9,402 bases of DNA from CS2-K091 sp035527155 (GTDB lineage: Bacteria; Planctomycetota; Phycisphaerae; Sedimentisphaerales; Anaerobacaceae), in NCBI GenBank assembly GCA_035527155.1, contig DATLBB010000079.1, forward strand, positions 1 to 9,402, read 5' to 3'. This document shows positions 1 through 5,330 of this stretch, one piece after another. Within the stretch, counting starts at the first letter, position 1. Every line of letters begins with the position of its first letter. The notes below the pieces were generated by a model. It saw nothing but the letters and a program-made list of their open reading frames with translations, searched no databases and was not told the origin of the DNA. The translations under genes were made by a program, and so were the position numbers.

Positions 1-70
1 GTATCAGCAGATACACAAAAACCCATTTACTGTCGAATAGCCAAGATTTTGAACATTTATATTTTGGTAA

Positions 71-111
71 TTAGGATTTGTTTAGGATTTAGATATTAGG
101 ATTTAGGATTT
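71..111. repeat. Four copies of TTAGGATTT
   Basis: The 9-mer TTAGGATTT starts at 71, 82, 96 and 103, the last two overlapping. Spacing is irregular (11, 14 and 7 bp). It is part of the low-complexity intergenic block and shows no sign of being a gene or a protein site. Confidence 0.75.
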
Positions 112-127
112 ATGTTTCAGAGAGTAC

Positions 128-155
128 CATCTGTCGTCTGTCATCCGTCGTCTGC
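128..155. repeat. 14-bp tandem duplication
   Basis: CATCTGTCGTCTGT (128-141) is followed directly by CATCCGTCGTCTGC (142-155), which matches at 12 of 14 positions. A third, truncated start (CATCTGGC) follows at 156. Function unknown. Confidence 0.7.
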
Positions 156-173
156 CATCTGGCAACAGGCAAC

Positions 174-219
174 TTATACCTTATGCCCTTATGCCTTATG
201 CACTTATGCCCTTGTGCCC
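174..219. repeat. Degenerate TTATGCC microsatellite
   Basis: Six head-to-tail units beginning TTA or TTG start at 174, 181, 189, 196, 204 and 212, so the period is 7 or 8 bp. The consensus is TTATGCC with an optional extra C. The mixed period makes a coding role unlikely. Confidence 0.75.
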
Positions 220-342
220 TGGCCACTGACAAGTACGAAAGATTACGTACGAAATTATAAACTTTTTATGCAAAACAAAGCCAATTTCCAAAAAGTCAAG
301 TTTTGTGTAAATAAAGGAATGGCAAGGGATTATGAAAATTGG

Positions 343-364
343 GACACTTGGTCACATGGGAAAA
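343..364. repeat. Dispersed element, copy A
   Basis: The 12-mer GACACTTGGTCA (343-354), followed by CATGGGAAAA, recurs at 6923-6945 with one substitution and one inserted base. It lies just left of the phased array. Two copies 6.6 kb apart in non-coding DNA suggest a dispersed genomic repeat rather than a local duplication. Confidence 0.6.
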
Positions 365-366
365 AC

Positions 367-458
367 AAAGCCAAACAAAGCCAATTCAAAGCCAAAACGA
401 ACCCAATCAAAGCCAATTTCACCCAAAACAAAGCCAATTCAAACCCAAACAAACCCAA
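367..458. repeat. Helically phased AAAGCCAA/AAACCCAA array
   Basis: Nine CCAA cores start at 371, 381, 392, 403, 413, 423, 434, 445 and 455. The steps are 10, 11, 11, 10, 10, 11, 11 and 10 bp, a mean of 10.5 bp. Most cores are preceded by a short A run (AAAG or AAAC). One isolated earlier copy of AAAGCCAA lies at 277-284. The units are not separated by unique spacers, so this is not a CRISPR array. The period matches the DNA helical repeat, so all A runs face the same side of the helix. Curvature or protein binding is inferred only. Confidence 0.75.
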
Positions 459-479
459 TTTGCTGGATGACGCATTGGT

Positions 480-2150
480 TTACATCCGCTTATATCGTGG
501 TCCGCCGCCGCCTTCAGGGACCGTCCATCTGATATTATCGAACGGACACTTCCTCTGGCACGTTTTACAGTGCAGACAGTTGGAAGCATTGGCCGGCTCA
601 ACCTCATCGTGTATCGTCTCATATACACCAGCCGGACAGAACGTAATGCACGGACTGTTGAAAAGCGGTGTGCATCTGCTCCTGCAAACCTCCGGGTCCA
701 GAATTGTCAAATGTGATGGCTGCTCTTCACGATGCTCGGTCGCCGCCATCGCGGTAAACGTATCTTTATCGAACTGCTGGTTCGGTTTGGGCCGGTATCC
801 GGCTATTCTCATCGCCTCGAAGTCTCTTTCAATATTGAATTTCGGCAATAGTCCCCCAAGAATAGAAATCGGCATCCCCTGCAAAGGCCCGAACTTCGCA
901 ACTGTCTGCCGGAAGTTCTTCGCCGACCGCATCTCCTCCATAACATTCGATTGCTCAATCTTTTCGGTATACATGGCCGCCGCCGCTTCGGGCCTGTCGA
1001 AAGTCTCCGCAATCGCCTGCCCGGCTTTAATGCCCGAATCAATAGCGTTATGCAGCCCCTTGATTTTGAGCATATTTACAAAGCCGGCACTGTCACCGAG
1101 TATCAGCACATTCCCTTTGCCGATAGTGCCGCTCTCAGCGTCCCTCGGAACAGCGTTGTATCCCCCTTCGGGAATCATCTTTGCCCCTGCCTCTACAACC
1201 TCACCTCCATCTATAAAGTTCTTTATAAAGCGGTGGTTCTTGAAATTTGTCAGCGCATCCTGCGGGTTAAAGTCGCAATATTTCCAGTCCGCACCGACAA
1301 TCATCCCCACAGCAATATGGTCGTCTCCAACCGGATAACAGATGCCGCCGCCGAACATCCCCGGCCCGACAAAGGGCGTCCAGATTGGATACCCCATCGC
1401 GTGAACAACACGGTCGTCGCCGAATTTCTCGTACTGCTCACTGCTTACCTTTATAATCTCTTTAATCCCAACCGAGTAAAGCTGGGGCGATTGTCTCTGA
1501 AGCCCAGCCTTGTCTATAAATTGTTCCGTCAGAAGCCCGTCGCATCCTTCAGCCAGCACCACGAACTTGGAATTTATAATTTCGCCTGCCACGAAGTTCG
1601 GCAGCTTTCCGCCTTCTCTATCCAGCCCCTGGTCGACGAGCTTGACACCTGCCGCCTTCCCATTCGAGCCGTCCAGAATAATATCTGCGCCCGCAAAGCC
1701 GGGCAGAACTTCGACGCCAAGCTCTTTTGCAATCTGACCGAGCCATTTGGTCAGCTTGCTTATCGACACGATGTAATCGCCTTTGTGAATCATTTGGCCG
1801 AAGTTCAGTCCAAGCCTCTTTGCAAGGTTAATCATAAAGAAAATGTTAAACGACAGCTTCTTTCCCAGGAAGAACATCACATTGTCCTTGTCGACCTTTT
1901 TGCCCAACACATCTTTGGCAGCTTCGGTATCCTGCCATCCGGCGGCAGCCGAATCAAGCAGCCTGTGCAGCGCCTCCGCTTCTAAGACTGCGCCGGAGAG
2001 GTTATGATTACCCGGCTCGGCTGATTTGTCTATCACGCAGACGTCAATCTCCGGCTTTTCGCTTTTGAGCTGTATCGCACACGCCAGACCGGCCGGCCCA
2101 GCTCCAACTACCAATACCGACACCTTGTTGTACTCGTTATTTTTTGCCAC
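480..2150 (-). CDS. Electron transfer flavoprotein-ubiquinone oxidoreductase with C-terminal ferredoxin domain
   Basis: ETF-QO (FixC/FixX-like fusion, 556 aa, usual length for the family) takes electrons from reduced ETF and passes them through FAD and an Fe-S cluster to membrane quinone. Seen: N-terminal dinucleotide-binding GAGPAG at residues 16-21; NLSGAV near 50-54; AEGCDG at 200-205; the flavin/quinone-domain segment LGDSAGFVNMLKIKG at 351-365; and a ferredoxin tail from about 480 ending in the family-typical VPEGGGGP. The four cysteines that match the usual cluster are C505, C528, C531 and C525. Unusually there are four more: C489, C493, C501 and C535. The start is GTG, chosen for a strong AGAGGTGG ribosome-binding site 8 nt upstream. 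It lies 91 bp downstream of etfBA on the same strand and is presumably co-transcribed. There is no signal peptide; the family is a monotopic membrane protein. Confidence 0.93.
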   Translation of the reverse strand: MAKNNEYNKVSVLVVGAGPAGLACAIQLKSEKPEIDVCVIDKSAEPGNHNLSGAVLEAEALHRLLDSAAAGWQDTEAAKDVLGKKVDKDNVMFFLGKKLSFNIFFMINLAKRLGLNFGQMIHKGDYIVSISKLTKWLGQIAKELGVEVLPGFAGADIILDGSNGKAAGVKLVDQGLDREGGKLPNFVAGEIINSKFVVLAEGCDGLLTEQFIDKAGLQRQSPQLYSVGIKEIIKVSSEQYEKFGDDRVVHAMGYPIWTPFVGPGMFGGGICYPVGDDHIAVGMIVGADWKYCDFNPQDALTNFKNHRFIKNFIDGGEVVEAGAKMIPEGGYNAVPRDAESGTIGKGNVLILGDSAGFVNMLKIKGLHNAIDSGIKAGQAIAETFDRPEAAAAMYTEKIEQSNVMEEMRSAKNFRQTVAKFGPLQGMPISILGGLLPKFNIERDFEAMRIAGYRPKPNQQFDKDTFTAMAATEHREEQPSHLTILDPEVCRSRCTPLFNSPCITFCPAGVYETIHDEVEPANASNCLHCKTCQRKCPFDNIRWTVPEGGGGPRYKRM

Positions 2151-2158
2151 TTCTTATT

Positions 2159-2166
2159 CCACCTCT
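2159..2166 (-). promoter_or_regulatory. Ribosome-binding site of the ETF-QO gene
   Basis: On the minus strand AGAGGTGG lies 8 nt before the GTG start at 2150. It matches the anti-Shine-Dalgarno sequence well and decides the choice of GTG as start codon. Confidence 0.7.
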
Positions 2167-2171
2167 GACTC

Positions 2172-2236
2172 GTATAAATCCGAATATCGTATCCTTCGAC
2201 CCTGCTCAGGACAGGTTTCGTGCTTCGTATTTCACT
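2172..2236. repeat. Dispersed intergenic filler between etfBA and ETF-QO
   Basis: The 91-bp gap between the two operon genes contains CTTCGACCCTGCTCAGGACA (2194-2213), flanked by cgtat/cgaatatcg and cttcgtatttc words. I recall near-identical 'ttcgac..gctcaggacagg' sequences as high-copy intergenic repeats in many environmental bacterial genomes, and the flanking words as common Phycisphaerae intergenic DNA. Only this copy is in the window, so its repeat nature rests on memory. Confidence 0.45.
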
Positions 2237-2241
2237 TCAGG

Positions 2242-4338
2242 CTAACTCTCCTGTAATGCCTGCACCAACTGCGGGATGGTATCTTCGACACTTCCGACAA
2301 TATAGTAATCGCACTGCTTAAATATCGGTGCGTTTGGGTCGCTGTTAATCGCGACGATAGTCTCGGTATTCGCAACCCCTATCATATGCTGAATCGCACC
2401 GGATATTCCCAGAGCGATGTAAATTCTGGGCCCGATGGAAGTGCCTGTTTGTCCGACCTGGTGCACACGTTCGACAAAGCCCTGTTCCACCGCCGCACGC
2501 GAAGCGCCTCTTTCGACTTCCGTATCCAATCTTTTGCTTAAGCCGCTGCAAAGTAAGTTTACGAGCCGTTCGTAGTTGTCCCTGCTTTGCATTCCCTTGC
2601 CGCCGCTCACAATAACATCAGCTTCAAAGTTCACCTCGCCGGTGCCAAGCTCTGTTTTCAGGATTTCCAGACTAACATCGTCTTTGGAAAGCTCGACTTT
2701 ATGCCTGATGACTTTCCCTTTTCTTGACTCATCGGCCGGCAGTCTCTTCATAACGCCGGGCCTTGCCGTCGCCATCTGTGACTTTGAACTTTTCGTCCGG
2801 ATAGTTGCCATAACGTTGCCACCGAGCGCAGGTCTGGTTTGCAGCAGGATGCCTATCTGGCCATTTCGTGAACTGTCCTTGATGTTCAGCCCGGTGCAGT
2901 CCGCGGTCAAGCCACACTCAACCCTGTATGAAACCATCGGTGCTAACATTCTGCCCTGTGGAGTCGCTGCATAGAGAACTATCTGCGGCCAGTAGCTGCT
3001 TATTGCATCAGCGATAGCTTTGTGATGCGCAGTCGGGTCGAATACGCTGAGCAGCTTATCTTCGATAATATAGATATTGTCCGCGCCGGCTGCGATTAAT
3101 CCCTTTGCCATCGGCTCAATTTCATAGCCGGCTATAGCAACACCTACTTTGGTCTCCAGCGAATCCGCCAGCTCGCGGGCCTTGCCGATAAGCTCGAATG
3201 TCGCCGGGTGTGCCTCACCGTCGCTGTGTTCGGCCACGACCCAGACTTCGCCGGTATAGCTCGGCTCGGACAGTTCAAGACCGTTTATCATATCTTCCAA
3301 CGCCTTCTTGCGGAAATAATCCTTCGAAACAGCAAGAATCTTTTCCCTGCAAGCCTCGTCAATCTGACTTGTCTCCGTAATGCCCAGTTCCTTGAGCTTG
3401 CCGGTTAAGATTTTATAACTTTCATTTTCTTTCTTTGTGCCCTCAAAGCTCCTGTCGAACCTGTCCGCTCGTTTGCCTGGCAAAGTGTAGCGCCTTGTTT
3501 GGTCTTCGGTGCCCTGTGAAGCTTCGTCATCGCCGCTCTTGAAGCTGTCGACAAGCAGCTTGGCCAATGATTTTGCGTTACTGACATGCTCGCATTTTCT
3601 CCTGCTTTTGCCGGGCGGAAAAACTCGTATCACGCTCGTCTTGGAGCCTGTAACACCAATGTGGTTTGCTTTGATATCATCGCTGCCCCAGCGAATAATC
3701 TCTGTCCTGTTGGCCTGCCGCGATGCCGCAAATGTTGCAAAGAGAGGATACTCATATTTGGCAACCGTTATTACGACCGGCTTTTTCTTCGCAGCGACTA
3801 CCTGGCTGCCGCCGCTGATAATCCGCGTGAATTCAAAACGCTTATTCTTGAACTCCGCACCGGTAACATAAGCGATACATGGCAGCCCCAGCTCCTCAGC
3901 GATTTGCGGCGGTACCTGAGCGGTATCTCCGTCCACCGATTGCATCCCGCTGACGACGTAATAATCGCTGCTTCCTTTGAGTATGTCTTTTACTATCTTT
4001 CTGACTGCAAATGCCAGCGGATTGGCCGTCGCCACGGTATCTGCCCCGGCCAGAGACCTGTCCGTCAACAGCACCACGATATCGGCACATCGGCTCAGGC
4101 TGTACCGCAGAACTTCTTCAGCCATCGGCGGGCCCATTGTTAAGGCAATGACTTTGCCGTCTTTACCGTTGCTGCTTCGCCTCATTTCGTTTGCAAAAGC
4201 CAGTGCCTGCGAGTCCAGCTCGTTGATTACGCTCGCCAGCCGGCTCCGAACAAGTGTGCCCGTCTCAACGTCGAACGCATTGTCCGTGATTTGCGTTACG
4301 TCAGGAACCTGTTTGACCAATACTATATAGTCACTCAT
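2242..4338 (-). CDS. Fused electron transfer flavoprotein, beta then alpha subunit
   Basis: A single uninterrupted 698-aa protein joins both ETF subunits, which are normally separate polypeptides of about 250-260 and 310-340 aa. Beta part, about residues 1-265: VKQVPD at 8-13, DRSLAGADT at 93-101, DGDTAQV at 136-142, and GVTGSKT at 228-234. Linker, about 266-362: charged, then helical, of no family I recognise. Alpha part, about 363-698: ATPQGRMLAP at 458-467, GLTADCTGL at 476-484, GASRAAV at 611-617, and the FAD site GQTG at 629-632 with GISGAIQH at 644-651 and AINSDP at 663-668. It would carry electrons from flavin dehydrogenases (acyl-CoA or methylated-amine type) to the ETF-QO encoded next in the operon. 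The beta motifs resemble the FixA/bifurcating-type ETFs more than the mitochondrial type, by memory. ATG start; only a weak GAG ribosome-binding site. Confidence 0.92.
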   Translation of the reverse strand: MSDYIVLVKQVPDVTQITDNAFDVETGTLVRSRLASVINELDSQALAFANEMRRSSNGKDGKVIALTMGPPMAEEVLRYSLSRCADIVVLLTDRSLAGADTVATANPLAFAVRKIVKDILKGSSDYYVVSGMQSVDGDTAQVPPQIAEELGLPCIAYVTGAEFKNKRFEFTRIISGGSQVVAAKKKPVVITVAKYEYPLFATFAASRQANRTEIIRWGSDDIKANHIGVTGSKTSVIRVFPPGKSRRKCEHVSNAKSLAKLLVDSFKSGDDEASQGTEDQTRRYTLPGKRADRFDRSFEGTKKENESYKILTGKLKELGITETSQIDEACREKILAVSKDYFRKKALEDMINGLELSEPSYTGEVWVVAEHSDGEAHPATFELIGKARELADSLETKVGVAIAGYEIEPMAKGLIAAGADNIYIIEDKLLSVFDPTAHHKAIADAISSYWPQIVLYAATPQGRMLAPMVSYRVECGLTADCTGLNIKDSSRNGQIGILLQTRPALGGNVMATIRTKSSKSQMATARPGVMKRLPADESRKGKVIRHKVELSKDDVSLEILKTELGTGEVNFEADVIVSGGKGMQSRDNYERLVNLLCSGLSKRLDTEVERGASRAAVEQGFVERVHQVGQTGTSIGPRIYIALGISGAIQHMIGVANTETIVAINSDPNAPIFKQCDYYIVGSVEDTIPQLVQALQES

Positions 4339-4431
4339 ATTTCGTATCTCGTTTGTCTTACTGCATTTAGTGTTTTTTCAATTTTTAACTAACTCAAAAC
4401 CACAACAAAAACCTAAAGTTTCCACTTATCT

Positions 4432-4472
4432 GTTGCCAGGCCCTATTTATATAGGGCAAACAATCAGGCAAC
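4432..4472. promoter_or_regulatory. Nested inverted repeat in the divergent spacer
   Basis: Outer stem GTTGCC (4432-4437) with GGCAAC (4467-4472) encloses a perfect 7-bp hairpin, GCCCTAT (4440-4446) with ATAGGGC (4451-4457), around a TTAT loop. Two bases on one side and nine on the other separate the stems. It could be an operator or a structured leader of either divergent gene; symmetry leaves the strand open. It matches no riboswitch consensus I can recall. Confidence 0.5.
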
Positions 4473-4473
4473 G

Positions 4474-4500
4474 AGAAAGTCCGGCATTATATCACTTTCT
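4474..4500. promoter_or_regulatory. Second inverted repeat in the divergent spacer
   Basis: AGAAAGT (4474-4480) pairs perfectly with ACTTTCT (4494-4500) around a 13-base loop. It starts one base after the nested hairpin ends. Role unknown. Confidence 0.35.
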
Positions 4501-4512
4501 GAATTCTTTTCA

Positions 4513-4542
4513 AATAGTATAAATTCGCTTTTTTATACTATT
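4513..4542. promoter_or_regulatory. Perfect 11-bp inverted repeat, operator-like
   Basis: AATAGTATAAA (4513-4523) and TTTATACTATT (4532-4542) are exact reverse complements with an 8-base spacer TTCGCTTT. The arms are AT-only apart from one G/C pair. The centres lie about 19 bp apart, near two helical turns, as expected for a dimeric regulator site. An RNA hairpin is also possible, but no T-tract follows it on either strand. Confidence 0.45.
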
Positions 4543-4599
4543 AGCGTGTTATTTCATAAAAAAAAAACGCTCTTGCAGCGGGAAAGTTTAATTTAGGGC

Positions 4600-4628
4600 T
4601 TGTCTTTGATTGCCCAATAGTGTCTAAT
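4600..4628 (+). promoter_or_regulatory. Possible sigma-70 promoter of the corrinoid protein gene
   Basis: TTGTCT (4600-4605, 4 of 6 to the -35 consensus) and TCTAAT (4623-4628, 5 of 6 to the -10 consensus) are 17 bp apart, placing a start about 40 bases before the ATG at 4677. Sequence match only. Confidence 0.3.
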
Positions 4629-4663
4629 TTTGAATTCAATGTGAAAAACGTGTCAGTTTTTTT

Positions 4664-4668
4664 GAGGT
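4664..4668 (+). promoter_or_regulatory. Ribosome-binding site of the corrinoid protein gene
   Basis: GAGGT lies 8 nt before the ATG at 4677, a good Shine-Dalgarno match that fixes this start. Confidence 0.65.
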
Positions 4669-4676
4669 AAACGGAA

Positions 4677-5303
4677 ATGGCAGATTTGAAGGCATTGGCT
4701 GAGGCAATTATTAAAGGCGACCAAAATGCTGCGGTAGATATTACCAAGGCAGCTCTTGATGAAGGTACTTCAGCCGAAAGTGTACTCAATGGCGGGCTAA
4801 TTGCAGGTATGGACGTGGTTGGCGCCCGTTTCAAAAAGAATGAGTTTTACATACCCGAAGTGCTTATCGCCGCCCGCGCAATGAGAATGGCGATGGAAAT
4901 ACTTGAGCCGGAGCTTGTTAAGGCCGGCGTTAAGCCGGTTGGAAAGTTCCTAATAGGGACCGTCCAGGGTGATTTGCACGACATCGGCAAAAATTTAGTG
5001 GCAATGATGCTGAAAGGAGCCGGCTTTGAAGTCGTTGACCTCGGTGTCGATGTCGGGCCCGAAAAGTTTGTTGAGCAGGCCAAAGCCGCCAATGCCCAGT
5101 TGATTGGTATGAGCGCTCTCTTGACCACAACGATGCCGAGTATGGAGAAGACCCTAAAGGCCCTGAAAGATGCCGGCATCTCTGCCAAGATTGTGATAGG
5201 TGGTGCACCGGTGACCCAGGGTTACGCCGACAAGATTGGTGCCGACGGCTATTCTCCCGATGCCGCCTCAGCCGTCGATATAGCCAAAAGCCTCGTCGCC
5301 TGA
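4677..5303 (+). CDS. Corrinoid (cobalamin-binding) methyl-carrier protein
   Basis: A 208-aa member of the MtaC/MtbC/MttC-like family, which holds a corrinoid cofactor and shuttles a methyl group between a substrate-specific methyltransferase and a second methyl acceptor. Seen: a helical cap domain at about 1-85, then the Rossmann-like B12 domain with DLHDIG at 99-104 (H101 the expected lower cobalt ligand), SALLTTTM at 146-153, and GGAPVT at 175-180. Length is typical for a stand-alone carrier. It is cytosolic, without signal peptide or membrane segment. Neighbours: divergent from the ETF operon and convergent, at 27 bp, with the exported-protein gene. Its methyltransferase and reductive activator are not in the window, so the substrate (methanol, methylamine, betaine or methoxy compound) cannot be named. 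Confidence 0.92.
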   Translation: MADLKALAEAIIKGDQNAAVDITKAALDEGTSAESVLNGGLIAGMDVVGARFKKNEFYIPEVLIAARAMRMAMEILEPELVKAGVKPVGKFLIGTVQGDLHDIGKNLVAMMLKGAGFEVVDLGVDVGPEKFVEQAKAANAQLIGMSALLTTTMPSMEKTLKALKDAGISAKIVIGGAPVTQGYADKIGADGYSPDAASAVDIAKSLVA

Positions 5304-5330
5304 GAGTTACTGTAGAAAACGCCGAGCTAA

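Larger units (their letters stand above)
1..479. other. Gene-free, repeat-rich intergenic block
   Basis: I see no gene in this stretch. An open frame crosses it on the plus strand from 112, but it continues as an antisense shadow through the ETF-QO gene, and its first third is simply translated repeat (KQSQF, NKANF, NPNKPN words). The block is AT-rich and is built of four successive low-complexity patches: TTAGGATTT words, a 14-bp duplication, a 7-8-bp TTATGCC run, and an AAAGCCAA/AAACCCAA array. The KQSQF-type translation is one I recall from spurious ORFs of Phycisphaerae genomes. No terminator with a T-tract is visible for the leftward ETF operon that ends at 480. Confidence 0.7.

Noticed and set aside
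1..14. GTATC-AGCA-GATAC hairpin at the left edge
   Set aside because: Five-bp stem cut by the window edge and without a T-tract; it cannot be assigned as a terminator.
221..229. GCCACTGAC resembling part of a cobalamin riboswitch
   Set aside because: Only a short word matches; the B12 box and surrounding stems are absent, and it is far from the corrinoid gene and next to no plus-strand gene.
367..458. Regular array that might be a CRISPR
   Set aside because: Units are about 10.5 bp with no unique spacers of protospacer length, and no cas gene is present.
112..1338. Long plus-strand open frame of 408 codons
   Set aside because: Its first part is translated intergenic repeat and the rest is antisense to the confidently identified ETF-QO gene; it shows no domain.
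951..1985. 344-codon plus-strand open frame
   Set aside because: Entirely antisense to ETF-QO and without recognisable motifs; a shadow of its codon bias.
4558..4580. Minus-strand CGCT-GCAAG-AGCG hairpin followed by ten T's
   Set aside because: The stem is only 4 bp; the T-run is good, but the hairpin is too weak to list as a terminator. It is mentioned among the spacer structures instead.
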